The notes: generated by a model not told the origin, from the letters alone. A stretch of 64,000 nt of DNA from SLLG01 sp964403935 (GCA_964403935.1 CAYOIB010000004.1:19330-83329), one strand, 5' to 3'; shown: positions 49,921-59,710, counted from the stretch's first letter. A program made the numbers and translations.

Positions 49921-51630
49921 TCACTCGGATGAGGCCAGTGCCGCGGTGCTGGTGACCCCCATCGAATGAAGGATAGTAGCGATGAAGGGCATAACCTGCT
50001 TCTTTCGGCTTACGATTCCGCTCAACTCGAAAACGTCCCCGGAGTCTTTCCGGGGGTAGGGAATGCTCTCGACGAATTCATTGCCGCCACTGACAAGGAG
50101 AAGGGAATTTTGCGTGTTGATATCTGTCACCAGAAGAGCCGCAAAAAAGAGGCCATCCGCTTTCGCAATTGCGTTCAGAGCTTGCTCAAGGGCTTCCCGG
50201 TGTGACCAGAAGTTGTCAAACCCGAGTTCCTCAACTTGCGAAACTGAAAATCGAACCTCGCCCTCCGTATAGGTCTTCATATCGGAGCGGATCACATCAT
50301 CTGCCGGACGCGTGAGGACTACGGATCCGGAAGAGAAAATCGTTTCAGCCAAGTCAGCACCCGGGCAACCCGCTATCCCGCTGAGCCATTCAAGCATTTC
50401 AGAGTCTAGCTCGGTCGTCGTGGGGCCTCTCAGGTTGAGGGTGTCAGAAATAATGCCGCCCATAAGAACACCTGCGACGCGGGAATCCGGCCGAAAACCC
50501 TCCTTGCGAAAAAGATCCGTCACAATCGTCGATGTGGAGCCCACCGGTCGGTTGATGAACAGAATGGGTTGCTGGGTGGGTGCGTTCCCAAGGCGGTGGT
50601 GATCGATCACCTCCAGGATATTCACTTGATCCGCTCCAGGGACGGCTTGGCTGAGCTCGTTGTGGTCGACCAGGATCAGACTGGTTCGGGAGGGCTTCAG
50701 CAGGTCCGTCTTTGTGAAGATGCCAATGAGACGGCCCGCATCGTCCACCACCATATAGGCGGGCGCATCCTTTTGGGCCGCGATCCGGCGCCGCGCAATG
50801 GCAAGCTTCTCATCCGCCCCAAAGGTCATGAAATCCTTACGGGTCATCGCATCCACCCGGGCTGCACTGCGGATCATCCAGGAGGTCGTGGCGGAGTCGT
50901 TTGGGCTGACCACCATGCTGACGCCGCACTCTTTCGCCATGGCGATGACATCGTCCTCAACGGGCAAGCCCCCCGTGATCACGATCAGACGCACCCCAGC
51001 ACGGATGGACTTCTGCTGGATGTCATAGCGGTCGCCCACCACAATGACGCTGGAACGGGCCAAGACCGCGTCCGCTGCGTAGAACTTCCCAAATGAACGA
51101 ATGTCCATCGCGCCGATTCGCACAAACAGCTCCTCCTCCCGGTTCGGATCCTCCATGTGGAGGACCTCGCCCCGGAGGGCACGCACGATATCATTCAGAC
51201 TCGTCACCACCCGTCGCATCCGCCGCTCCTGGCTGGGCTTGGGTATGAAATAGTCGCCCAAGTCAAAGATCGAGAGCGCACCATGCAACTGACCTTCAGC
51301 ATCGACCACAGGGAGAACTCGCACGTCGTAACGATCCATCAACTCCAGCGCCTCCGCACAAATCGCTTCCCTCGATACCTTTCTCACATCGCGCACCATC
51401 ACGTCGCGTACCCGAGGGGTGACGTCCCCCACGAAAGGAGGTAGCGGCACCCCGAAACGGTTCAGAATAGCGTCAATCCGGGCATTCGAATTGCCGCAGC
51501 GCGCGGCCACGCACTGCTTCTCACCCCTCAAATGCTTCAATGCAGCGTAACCAATCGCCGAGCAAATCGCATCCGCGTCCGGATTGCGGTGACCAATGAT
51601 GTAAGTTGGCGGATCCAGAGCCATCCCCAT
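49921..51630 (-). CDS. CBS/DRTGG-domain manganese-dependent inorganic pyrophosphatase (family II)
   Basis: A DHH-family phosphoesterase hydrolysing pyrophosphate with Mn/Co. The N-terminal DHH motif YIIGHRNPDADAICSA is followed by two CBS domains that flank a DRTGG domain (CBS start VRDVMVRDVRKVSREAICAE). Then come the rest of the catalytic domain (LVDHNELSQA, IDHHRLGN) and the DHHA2 domain at the C-terminus. CBS-containing family II enzymes are regulated by adenine nucleotides. 569 residues from ATG 51630, chosen because the family begins a few residues before YIIGH; ATGs at 51663 and 51699 are alternatives and the open frame reaches 51915, overlapping the next gene. Confidence 0.9.
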   Translation of the reverse strand: MGMALDPPTYIIGHRNPDADAICSAIGYAALKHLRGEKQCVAARCGNSNARIDAILNRFGVPLPPFVGDVTPRVRDVMVRDVRKVSREAICAEALELMDRYDVRVLPVVDAEGQLHGALSIFDLGDYFIPKPSQERRMRRVVTSLNDIVRALRGEVLHMEDPNREEELFVRIGAMDIRSFGKFYAADAVLARSSVIVVGDRYDIQQKSIRAGVRLIVITGGLPVEDDVIAMAKECGVSMVVSPNDSATTSWMIRSAARVDAMTRKDFMTFGADEKLAIARRRIAAQKDAPAYMVVDDAGRLIGIFTKTDLLKPSRTSLILVDHNELSQAVPGADQVNILEVIDHHRLGNAPTQQPILFINRPVGSTSTIVTDLFRKEGFRPDSRVAGVLMGGIISDTLNLRGPTTTELDSEMLEWLSGIAGCPGADLAETIFSSGSVVLTRPADDVIRSDMKTYTEGEVRFSVSQVEELGFDNFWSHREALEQALNAIAKADGLFFAALLVTDINTQNSLLLVSGGNEFVESIPYPRKDSGDVFELSGIVSRKKQVMPFIATILHSMGVTSTAALASSE

Positions 51631-51729
51631 GAAGGAACAAAGACCTCGCACCTTCGCAACCATCCTTTTTAAATAGCTCAGAGAAAAAAGTTGTTGCATG
51701 AGACGCTTTGTCTTCCTTTGCTTTCGGAA

Positions 51730-52731
51730 ATGGGTGAGTTGAGGATCAAGCTGGAGTTGGAACCCGGGGTCTACCATATCACAGCCCGGGTCATTCACCG
51801 TTCGTTCCTTATCGGGCAAGTTCAGCGCGAGACGTTGGTGCGGAGTATGCATCGGGCGGCGGCGTTCAGTGGGGTTGAAGTGATTACCTACTGTATCCTG
51901 GAGAATCACTTTCACATTTTAGTGCGGATCGATCCAAGGGGGCGGGAGGCGGGGGATGCCGAGCTTGTGAGGCGCTATAGGGCACTTTACGGCGATACGC
52001 GGGCAACATGGAGTGGTCTTGATGCCAGCGGCCTGGAGCATGTGTTGAAGGCGGGCCCCCTGGACGAAGCCGAGCGGCTTCGAGCTCGCCTGCGACGAAG
52101 GATGGGGGATCTGTCGGAGTTTATGCGGACGCTGAGGCAGCGTTATACGCGCTGGTATAATCGAACAACAGGGGCCGTAGGCACGCTGTGGGCCGAGCGG
52201 TTTGGCAGCGTGCTGATCGAAGATTCACCGTCCGTGGTTGCGCTCGTGGCAGCTTATATCGACTTGAATCCTGTGCGGGCAGGAATTGTGGAGAAGCCAG
52301 AGGACTATCGTTGGTGTGGGTATACCGAGGCCTTGTCGGGATCGGGACGGATGCAGGCTTCTTTGGCTGCCTGTTTCCCGGGTTTGGACACCAAGCGGGC
52401 TCTTGCCCGCTACCGCATACTGATGTTGGGAAAGGGAGCCTCGGGGAAGGCGGATGGAACGGGAGCTCGCAGTTCGCCTGAGCACTTGCTTGATGCGCTG
52501 GAACGGAAGGGTGAGCTGGAGGTCTCGCAGCTCATTCGCTTGAAGGTCCGCTATTTTACGGAGGGCCTTGTCTTTGGATCCCGGGCTTGGATGGAGCAGT
52601 CAGGAATTCTCACAAAGCTTCCCCGAGTGAAGCGGGCTCGGTGTCCAAAACCCATTGAAGCCGTATCGGATTGGGACCTTGCGGTGGCAAAGCAATGCCG
52701 TGGCAAGGCAATTACGAAGCCCGGGGCCTGA
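51730..52731 (+). CDS. REP-associated tyrosine transposase (RAYT, IS200/IS605-like Y1 superfamily)
   Basis: 333 residues from ATG 51730. An HUH-superfamily single-strand endonuclease: the metal-binding pair is in ENHFHILVRI, the fold starts PGVYHITARVIHRSF, and the RYTRWYNRTTGAVGTLWAERFGSV and LNPVRAGIVEKPEDYRWCGY segments are hallmarks of RAYTs. Members cut REP-type hairpins and are usually single-copy and domesticated rather than self-mobile. No inverted-repeat ends, and no flanking REP hairpins were noticed. It is divergent from the pyrophosphatase gene, with about 100 bases between. Confidence 0.88.
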   Translation: MGELRIKLELEPGVYHITARVIHRSFLIGQVQRETLVRSMHRAAAFSGVEVITYCILENHFHILVRIDPRGREAGDAELVRRYRALYGDTRATWSGLDASGLEHVLKAGPLDEAERLRARLRRRMGDLSEFMRTLRQRYTRWYNRTTGAVGTLWAERFGSVLIEDSPSVVALVAAYIDLNPVRAGIVEKPEDYRWCGYTEALSGSGRMQASLAACFPGLDTKRALARYRILMLGKGASGKADGTGARSSPEHLLDALERKGELEVSQLIRLKVRYFTEGLVFGSRAWMEQSGILTKLPRVKRARCPKPIEAVSDWDLAVAKQCRGKAITKPGA

Positions 52732-52874
52732 GGGGTGATCGCTTTTGGTTTTTCGCCACGCTCGCTTCCCTTGAAGCTGGAAGAACTCCCGAGGGTCCCG
52801 GCGGAAGCACTTGGCGTCCTTGGCCTCCGGGCTTTGCTTCTCCAGGAGGGAATCGGGTGAGCCAGGGTCGGGGT

Positions 52875-54677
52875 TTATGCCGATGCTGCCCAATCCGGAG
52901 GGGGCGCTTCAAAGGTGACCTCGGCTTGGGTCAGGGGATGTGGAAGGGAGATTTTCCAAGCATGGAGGCAAAGGGGTGCATCCGTAACTGAAAGGGTTTG
53001 GGTGGTCCCAAGGCACCCATCGGCCAGATATGCAGGGTCCCCGACAATCGGATGTCCACAGTATTGCAGGTGGATCCGGATTTGGTTGGTGCGGCCGGTC
53101 ACGGGACGGGCTTCAAGCAGGGTGGTATTTGTCGTGGTGTCGTATGAAAGAACCTCGAATTCCGTGTGAGCCGGCCGTCCATTTTCTGGATCGACAGTGC
53201 GGTAGCCGGCTTTCACTGGTTCGTCGCCGATTGGCGCATCACAGACAAAGGTATCGCCAACGGGTTTGCCGTGGACGCGTGCTAAATATGTTTTCCGGAT
53301 CTTGTCTGTTGCGAAAACCGGCTGGATGATTCGCGCGATATGGCTGGTGCGGGCACAAACCAGAATCCCGGAGGTATTCGCATCGAGTCGGTGGGCAGGC
53401 CGCGGCTTCACAGGGGCATAGGCGGCATGGAGGAGTCCGACGAGGGTATTGCGATTGTAGCGTCCTCCAGGATGCATGGGCAGGGGGGCTGGCTTATGCA
53501 GGATGATGAGTGCTTCGTCTTCGTAGAGGATGCGGATGTCACCGTTCACGTCGGGCTCGATAGAAGCGGGGCGATGATGGTAGCAGCGTTTGCCCGTTTG
53601 TACGGGTTGATCAATGCGGAGGGGAAAGCCTTGTTCGTCACGGAGGCGACCCTTCTGACATTCTTCGATCCAGTAATCGGGCCCTCGATGGCCAAGAATA
53701 CCGCACAGGAATTCGATCAGCGGTTGTCCATCCCATACGCCGGGGACGTTTAAGGGCCGGCGATTTTCATAAGGTGTGGACCCGGGAAGAGGCGTCGCGG
53801 CGCGCTTAAGCGCCTCATTTCTTCTTTTGAGGACAGCCTGCTGCGTTTCATCAGGGTCTTGATAGCAGTGCGGGCAGGAACGCGACGGGATGTAGTGGGG
53901 GTGCTGTTGCTCTTCGGGCGTGAGCGGTGCAAGGCATTTATAGCAGATGCGTGAATCGGTTTCCTTCAATGCCGGGTCGACCCCCACCCGTTGATCAAAG
54001 ACAAAACATTCGCCTTCATAGTGCGCAGCCCCGCATTCCTCAAAGTATTTTAGGATGCCTCCGTCGAGCTGATAGACGTTGCGAAATCCTTTCATTTCCA
54101 TGAAGGGAGCGGCCTTTTCGCAGCGAATGCCTCCTGTGCAGAAGGTGACGATGGGCTGATCGCGCAAAGCTTCAGGGAGCTTCGCCACGGCTTTGGGGAA
54201 ATCGCGAAAATGATTGATGCCTGCTGGCACTGCATTCGCAAAAGTGCCCAGCTTGATCTCGTAGTCGTTTCGGGTGTCTAGCAGGGTAACGGGGCGGCCC
54301 TCGTCGAGCCAGCGCTTGAGCTCCTGCGGGGTGATTCGGGGCGATGTGTATTTGCCGGGATCGATACGCTCTATGCCGAAGGCAATGATCTCCTTCTTGA
54401 TGCGAACAAGCATCCGGTTGAAAGGCTGGTGCTTGCTGTTGCTGAATTTAGGCTTGAGATCCTCGAGCCCGGGGATCGTGCGGAGGTAGCTGACGAGTGC
54501 ATCGACAGCCGTGCGAGGCCCGGCGACAAAGAGGTTGATGCCTTCAAGGCTCAGCAAAATGGTGCCCTTGAGATCGGCCTTCCGAGAGCGTTCGACCAAA
54601 TCTTGGCGAAGGCTGCTGAGATCGCTCAGGGGCGCAAATTTGTAGGTGGAGATATTGGCGATTTCGGCGGTGGCCAT
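52875..54677 (-). CDS. Fusion of TrhO (tRNA uridine-34 hydroxylase, rhodanese-like) and RluA-family pseudouridine synthase
   Basis: 600 residues from ATG 54677, five bases after lpxI; other in-frame ATGs (54695, 54734) would overlap lpxI. The N-terminal half matches TrhO/YceA: an acylphosphatase-like start, VTLLDTRNDYEIKLGTF, the catalytic-Cys loop FCTGGIRCEKAAP, a GGILKYFE segment and a Cys-rich zinc-like stretch (CYKCLA, CPHCYQ). TrhO makes 5-hydroxyuridine at the tRNA wobble position. The C-terminal half is an RluA-type pseudouridine synthase with the catalytic Asp in PAHRLDANTSGILV and RTNQIRIHLQYCGHPIVGD. So two RNA-uridine-modifying activities share one chain. A linker near 300-400 may be remnant S4-like sequence. 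Confidence 0.88.
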   Translation of the reverse strand: MATAEIANISTYKFAPLSDLSSLRQDLVERSRKADLKGTILLSLEGINLFVAGPRTAVDALVSYLRTIPGLEDLKPKFSNSKHQPFNRMLVRIKKEIIAFGIERIDPGKYTSPRITPQELKRWLDEGRPVTLLDTRNDYEIKLGTFANAVPAGINHFRDFPKAVAKLPEALRDQPIVTFCTGGIRCEKAAPFMEMKGFRNVYQLDGGILKYFEECGAAHYEGECFVFDQRVGVDPALKETDSRICYKCLAPLTPEEQQHPHYIPSRSCPHCYQDPDETQQAVLKRRNEALKRAATPLPGSTPYENRRPLNVPGVWDGQPLIEFLCGILGHRGPDYWIEECQKGRLRDEQGFPLRIDQPVQTGKRCYHHRPASIEPDVNGDIRILYEDEALIILHKPAPLPMHPGGRYNRNTLVGLLHAAYAPVKPRPAHRLDANTSGILVCARTSHIARIIQPVFATDKIRKTYLARVHGKPVGDTFVCDAPIGDEPVKAGYRTVDPENGRPAHTEFEVLSYDTTTNTTLLEARPVTGRTNQIRIHLQYCGHPIVGDPAYLADGCLGTTQTLSVTDAPLCLHAWKISLPHPLTQAEVTFEAPPPDWAASA

Positions 54678-54681
54678 GGCG

Positions 54682-55524
54682 TCAGGCAAATCCATACAAT
54701 TCAATGCCGAGGCGGTTGGCTTCGGCAATGACATCGGGTTTGTTCAGCATCACGACACGCTCAGCTTCGAGCGCTGCGGTGGTGATGCCAACTTTGTTCA
54801 TACCTTCGAGGGTTTTGAGCCCGAAGACGGGCCAGTCAAAGTAGCGATTTTGCGCCGCCTTCGCTGTCTTCACAAAGATCAGCTGATCCGTTTTGTATTT
54901 ATTCGCGCGTGAAAGCATATCGTCTGTGCCTTCGAATGCTTCCACGGCCAGGACCGTTCCCTTGCGGACAATGACTCCTTGCCCGATATCAAGACGGGCA
55001 ATTTCGCGGGCGATTTGAATCCCGTGCTCAATGTAATCCTTCTTGGCCCGGAGAGAGCGGGGTGTCATGAGCGCTTCAGAGGCAAGCTGATCGTCAATGA
55101 ACGCTCGTGCATCGAGCATTTGAACGCCTGTCTTTTCCACTTCCTTTGCGATCGAGCCGAAGATTGTTTCGGCGTTTCGCTCGCGCAACCTTGCGAGCAT
55201 GGCGATGGCCTTCAGATCGGGCTTGAGGTTGCTAAAGAGGCGTCCGGGCGTGATCTGCCCGACAAAGACTGCGTAGCGCGCCTGCAGCCGTCGCAGCCCT
55301 TTCAGCATGTGTCCGATCTGTCCCACGAAGATTCGCTCCCGTTCGGATTCGGGAAATGATTCCCAAAGATCTTCACGCGTTTCACCGTCAAAGGCGATCA
55401 GCCGGACCGGGATGCCGGCTCGGCGGAGGGCAGCTACGGTGAGAACGGGGTAGTCCCGTTGCCCTGCGACCACCGCCACGGGTGCGGAGGGATCGAAGTC
55501 ATCGGGAAGGTAGCGGGAAAGCAT
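54682..55524 (-). CDS. lpxI: UDP-2,3-diacylglucosamine pyrophosphatase LpxI
   Basis: 280 residues from ATG 55524; a TTG at 55542 is the alternative. LpxI (DUF1009) hydrolyses UDP-2,3-diacylglucosamine to lipid X in lipid A synthesis, replacing LpxH. Family features: an N-terminal VAVVAGQRDYPVLTVAALRR Rossmann-like start, GQITPGRLFSNLKPDLKAIAM, and a C-terminal domain with GQGVIVRKGTVLAVEAFEGTD, VFGLKTLEGMNKVGITTAALEA. It indicates a Gram-negative-type outer membrane. No other lpx gene is near; it is squeezed between leuS and trhO-rluA in one operon. Confidence 0.92.
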   Translation of the reverse strand: MLSRYLPDDFDPSAPVAVVAGQRDYPVLTVAALRRAGIPVRLIAFDGETREDLWESFPESERERIFVGQIGHMLKGLRRLQARYAVFVGQITPGRLFSNLKPDLKAIAMLARLRERNAETIFGSIAKEVEKTGVQMLDARAFIDDQLASEALMTPRSLRAKKDYIEHGIQIAREIARLDIGQGVIVRKGTVLAVEAFEGTDDMLSRANKYKTDQLIFVKTAKAAQNRYFDWPVFGLKTLEGMNKVGITTAALEAERVVMLNKPDVIAEANRLGIELYGFA

Positions 55525-55547
55525 AGGATCCAAAGGAGGCAATGGCC

Positions 55548-58124
55548 TCAGTTTGCGACAATATTGAGGATTTTGCCGGGAACATATACAACCTTCCGGA
55601 TGGTCTTTCCGTCCAGGTGAGGGCCCACTTTTGCGTCAGCTTTTGCCAGATCCAGGACCTCCGTTTGCGTTGCCTCTTTGGAGACGATTGCTTCGCCCCG
55701 TGGCTTTCCATTTACGAGAAGCCCAATTTTCACCTCATCCTCGACCAAAAGGACCGGATCAAACTCAGGCCACTTTGCATCGCTGACGGAGGGTGCCTCT
55801 CCAAGACGCTCCCAAAGTTCTTCGCCGAGGTGCGGGGCCAGAGGTGCAAGCAGTTGAGTAAAGATCTTCGCGGCAGCCCTGGATAATGTCTCCTGTTTTG
55901 AGACATGATTCATGAAGATCATCAGTTGTGCGATTGCGGTATTGAAACGAAGATTTTCAAAGTCCTCCGTTACCTTCTTGATGGTGGCGTGAAGGAGCTT
56001 CTGTGTGTCGTTGCTGTCGGCAGCCTCTGATATTTTCGGGGAGAGACCACCGGAGTCTGCGGTGAACTCCCGCCAAATTCTACGCAAGAAGCGGTGCAGG
56101 CCCTCGAGCCCGGGCGTCTTCCAGGGCTTTTCGTCCTCGAGTGGGCCCATGAACATGAGGTATGTCCGAAAGCTGTCCGCTCCGTGGGTTTGCATGAAGT
56201 CGTCGGGGCTGACGACGTTGCCCCGGCTCTTTGACATCTTTTCGCCATCTTCGCCGAGAACGATGCCTTGGTGAAAGAGCTTGGGGAAGGGTTCGGGCTC
56301 ACGCACGACGCCAACATCATGCAAGACCATGTGCCAGAAACGCGCATAGAGGAGGTGCAAAACAGCGTGTTCCGTGCCCCCCATGTAGAAGTCTGGGCTG
56401 CCCCAGTAGTCGAGGGATTCCTTCCCGGCGAGGGCCTCGGTATTATTGGGATCGAGGTATCGAAGATAGTACCAGCAGGAGCCGGCCCATTGGGGCATCG
56501 TATTGGATTCGCGCCGGGCGAGGGTCCAGTTGTCTTCGGTTGGGGCGGGCGCTGTGCAAGGTTGTGTCTCTCCTGTATCGAGGTTGAACCACACAGAAAT
56601 CCAGTCTTCCACCTTGGCGAGCGGGCTCTCTCCATTGCCGCTGGGCTTGAAATCCTGAAGGGTTGGGAGCGTCACCGGTAGTTGCGCAGCGGGTACAGGA
56701 AGAGCAAAGTGTTTCCGGCCCTCAGCGACGTAGACAACGGGTGCCTCCGGCAATAATCCGGCGACGGCTCCGTTTGCGTTTACGGCTGTATTGTAGGCGG
56801 CCTCGTCGACCCAGACAATCGGGAAGGGTTCGCCCCAGAAGCGTTGTCGGGAAAAGAGCCAGTCGCGGAGACGGAAATTGACCGCTATGGTCCCTTGGTC
56901 ATTGGTTTCCAGTTGCTTAGCAATGGCGGATTTAACCTCTTCCGTCGGCAAGCCGTCATAGATGCCGCTGTTGATGGCGATGCCTTCATCAACATAAGGA
57001 AGTGGTGTTTCTTCGGTATCGGCTGCCTTTACGACTTGGACAATCCCGAGGCCAAATGCCTGGGCGAATTCGTAATCCCGTGTATCGTGGGCCGGGACCG
57101 CCATGATTGCTCCGGTGCCATAGCCCCCGAGGACATAGTCGGCCACCCAGATCGGAACCTGCTTTCCATTAACTGGATTAATCGCATGCCCGCCGGTAAA
57201 GACGCCTGTCTTTTCCTTGCTCAGCTCAGTGCGGGTCAGGTCACTCTTGGCGAGCGCCTGTTTGCGGTAGGCTTCGACGGACGCTTTTTGCTCCGAAAGG
57301 GTAACCTGGTCGACCAGCGGGTGCTCGGGTGCGAGAACCAGATAGGTTGCACCAAACAGTGTATCCGGTCGTGTCGTGAAAACTTCAATACGTTCCGCAC
57401 GTCCATCGACTTGGAAGAAGACGCGGGCACCCTCGCTGCGTCCGATCCAATTGATCTGCTTGGTCTTGGTGGAGGTGGGCCAATCGACGTTATCCAAACC
57501 GGCGAGCAGGCGATCGGCATAAGCTGTGATGCGCAAAACCCATTGGCGCAGCGCACGCCGTTCAACAGGGTGCCCGCCGACTTCAGATTTGCCGTCGATG
57601 ACTTCTTCATTGGCCAAGACCGTCCCCAGCTCAGGACACCAATTGACGGGCCGTTCGTCGACGTAGGCGAGCCCACCCTTAAACAATTGAAGGAAGATCC
57701 ACTGCGTCCAGCGAACGTAGTTGGGATCTGTCGTATTTAACTCGCGCGCCCAGTCGAGTCCGAGACCGAGGGCCTTCATCTGCCGGCGGAAATTATCGGT
57801 ATTGGTCTTCGTTGTTTCAGCCGGATGCACGCCGGTCCTGACGGCATATTGTTCGGCGGGAAGACCAAAGGCGTCCCAGCCCATGGGATGAAGAACGTTG
57901 TGACCGCGAGCCTTTTTGTAGCGGGCAAGGATATCGGTGGCCGCGAAATTCTCGGCGTGCCCCGCATGCAGACCTGCCCCACTCGGGTAGGGGAACATAT
58001 CGAGAATGTAAAAGGGAGGGCGTTCCTGGTCGATCCGGGCACGAAAGGTTCCCTGCTCTTCCCAGAAAGCCTGCCAGTGCTTTTCTATCTCGCGAAAATT
58101 GTAATCTCGACACGTCGTGGCCAT
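55548..58124 (-). CDS. leuS: Leucine-tRNA ligase
   Basis: 858 residues from ATG 58124, matching family length; the frame is open upstream to 58349 but that part is not family-like. HIGH motif in PYPSGAGLHAGH (about 39-50), connective-peptide editing domain (TTRPDTLFGATYLVLAPEHP), and KMSKS in GEKMSKSRGNVVSPDD (about 626-641). Leucine-tRNA charging with editing. Part of the leuS-lpxI-trhO/rluA operon; 23 bases separate its stop from lpxI. A 246-base gap separates it from the fur gene upstream. Confidence 0.97.
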   Translation of the reverse strand: MATTCRDYNFREIEKHWQAFWEEQGTFRARIDQERPPFYILDMFPYPSGAGLHAGHAENFAATDILARYKKARGHNVLHPMGWDAFGLPAEQYAVRTGVHPAETTKTNTDNFRRQMKALGLGLDWARELNTTDPNYVRWTQWIFLQLFKGGLAYVDERPVNWCPELGTVLANEEVIDGKSEVGGHPVERRALRQWVLRITAYADRLLAGLDNVDWPTSTKTKQINWIGRSEGARVFFQVDGRAERIEVFTTRPDTLFGATYLVLAPEHPLVDQVTLSEQKASVEAYRKQALAKSDLTRTELSKEKTGVFTGGHAINPVNGKQVPIWVADYVLGGYGTGAIMAVPAHDTRDYEFAQAFGLGIVQVVKAADTEETPLPYVDEGIAINSGIYDGLPTEEVKSAIAKQLETNDQGTIAVNFRLRDWLFSRQRFWGEPFPIVWVDEAAYNTAVNANGAVAGLLPEAPVVYVAEGRKHFALPVPAAQLPVTLPTLQDFKPSGNGESPLAKVEDWISVWFNLDTGETQPCTAPAPTEDNWTLARRESNTMPQWAGSCWYYLRYLDPNNTEALAGKESLDYWGSPDFYMGGTEHAVLHLLYARFWHMVLHDVGVVREPEPFPKLFHQGIVLGEDGEKMSKSRGNVVSPDDFMQTHGADSFRTYLMFMGPLEDEKPWKTPGLEGLHRFLRRIWREFTADSGGLSPKISEAADSNDTQKLLHATIKKVTEDFENLRFNTAIAQLMIFMNHVSKQETLSRAAAKIFTQLLAPLAPHLGEELWERLGEAPSVSDAKWPEFDPVLLVEDEVKIGLLVNGKPRGEAIVSKEATQTEVLDLAKADAKVGPHLDGKTIRKVVYVPGKILNIVAN

Positions 58125-58370
58125 AACTCGTCTTTCGTCAAAAACGGGCAACTTGTGCCGCGCGCCCCTCAAGGTCAACGCCGGAGGTCGGGCAGCAGGC
58201 GGATGGGGGGGCTTGGAAGACGCGCCTGTGGCGGCTATCAGGGCATATGCACTCAGGGCGTTTACAAATAAGGCATAGGGGTCTCTTCTTGGATTGATCG
58301 AAGAAACGGGCGGGTTCTTTTGCCGAAACATTGGCGCTACGGCCTGCATAAGGTTCGACCCGTCGCTGAA

Positions 58371-58808
58371 TTAATTTGTTTTCTCAGCGTTACCCGCTTC
58401 GGCTGCCGTCGTCTCGGCGCCTTTGCAGTCAGGGCAGGTTCCGTAGAAGATCGTTTCTTGTCCGGTGACCTTGAAGCCCGGTGGGTTCTCGATCGGAAAA
58501 TCCGGGACGGAGATTGGAAGATCAAAGACGCGCTGACAGTGCCGGCAGATGAAGTGGGCATGGTGCTCGCCTGAAACCAGTTCGTAGCGAAGCGGCTGTC
58601 CGGGGTAGTCCACACCCATCAGCTGTCCCGCCGCCCCGAGCTCTTGAATGTGGCGGTAGATTGTGCGCAAGCCGATTCCGGGGCATGAAGCGGTGGCCCC
58701 TTCATGGAGTTCCTGAGGGCTCAGGGGTCTTCCCGCCTCGCGCAGGGTCTGGATGACCGCTGCGCGCTGGCGTGTTTGGCGAGTGACGGGCGAGGGCGAT
58801 TTCTTCAT
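58371..58808 (-). CDS. Fur-family metalloregulator
   Basis: 145 residues from ATG 58808. N-terminal winged-helix DNA-binding domain (RQRAAVIQTLREAGRPLSPQEL, GLRTIYRHIQEL) and C-terminal dimer/metal domain with HHAHFICRHC and a late CPDC, giving the two CxxC structural zinc pairs. A repressor that binds DNA when loaded with metal or when reduced. The sequence does not decide between Fur, Zur and PerR. No siderophore or zinc transporter is adjacent. Same direction as leuS, upstream of it. Confidence 0.88.
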   Translation of the reverse strand: MKKSPSPVTRQTRQRAAVIQTLREAGRPLSPQELHEGATASCPGIGLRTIYRHIQELGAAGQLMGVDYPGQPLRYELVSGEHHAHFICRHCQRVFDLPISVPDFPIENPPGFKVTGQETIFYGTCPDCKGAETTAAEAGNAEKTN

Positions 58809-58859
58809 CAAGCGTCTCGGCGGCTGAACTCTGCCTCAGCCGACCACATCGGCGCAAAC

Positions 58860-59630
58860 TCAGTCAACGAGGTTGTCACGGATATACTTGAAGCTCTGTT
58901 CAAGGGAATCGAAGGGGTCGCCGGGGCAGCGGTCTTGTTCCACGATGAACCACTTGCAACCGGAGCTTTCGGCGGCGGCGATGATCGCTTTGAAGTTGAG
59001 GACACCATTGCCGATTTCGGTGAACTCCGGCTTGTTCTCGGCATTGGTCATGTAGTCCTTGAGGTGGAGCAAAGGGAGGCGGCCTTTGAGGTGGTGGCAC
59101 CAGGCCTCAGGGCTGCCGCCGCCGAGTTGCACCCAATAAGTGTCGGGTTCGCCTTGGATATAGCGCGGGTCGGTCTTGCGAAAGATGCGCTCGAAAATGA
59201 TCTCTCCATCAACCTTCCGGAACTCATGGTTATGGTTGTGGTAGCAGAGGGTCTTTCCTGCTTCTGTCAGGATCTTGCCTGCGGCGTTCAGCCTTTCGAT
59301 CAGTGAATCGATTGAGGCAACGCTCTCAAAATCGACACCGGCCGGGTAGGGGTATGCTGTGTAATCGCAGCCGAAGGCGTTCAGGGTCGATACGACCTGG
59401 GCCGGATCCTCGAGAATGAGGTCCGAGCTTTCGTGGGTCGAATTGATGACGAGTCCATGCTCGGCACATAGTTCGACAATCTCTTTGGGAGAGAGGGGCC
59501 GGGGGCCGGATATCTGGACAGACTTGTATCCAATTTCCGCTACCTTCGCGAGGCTTTTGGCGTAGGCTTCCGGTGTGGTGAGGTGATCCCGCAGGGTGTA
59601 GAGCTGAACGGCAACTTGATTGATTTTCAT
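58860..59630 (-). CDS. Sugar phosphate isomerase/epimerase (xylose isomerase-like TIM barrel)
   Basis: 256 residues from ATG 59630, which begins MKINQVAVQLYTLRD. The open frame upstream is Ser/His-rich and not family-like. Pattern of the AP_endonuc_2 superfamily: GYKSVQISGPRPLSPKEI, LCYHNHNHEFRK, the HLKDY segment and WFIVEQDRC carrying a metal-binding Glu. A cytoplasmic metal-dependent isomerase or epimerase of unknown substrate, similar to many such orphan proteins in Verrucomicrobiota. It shares no more than general fold with the other TIM-barrel gene here at 23.2-24.0 kb. Confidence 0.82.
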   Translation of the reverse strand: MKINQVAVQLYTLRDHLTTPEAYAKSLAKVAEIGYKSVQISGPRPLSPKEIVELCAEHGLVINSTHESSDLILEDPAQVVSTLNAFGCDYTAYPYPAGVDFESVASIDSLIERLNAAGKILTEAGKTLCYHNHNHEFRKVDGEIIFERIFRKTDPRYIQGEPDTYWVQLGGGSPEAWCHHLKGRLPLLHLKDYMTNAENKPEFTEIGNGVLNFKAIIAAAESSGCKWFIVEQDRCPGDPFDSLEQSFKYIRDNLVD

Positions 59631-59710
59631 GAGAGTATGGGTGTTGGAATTCGAATGAGTGAAAGAGAAAGAACCGGAATGTGATTGATCGGGAAGGCGA
59701 ATCCGGGAGC

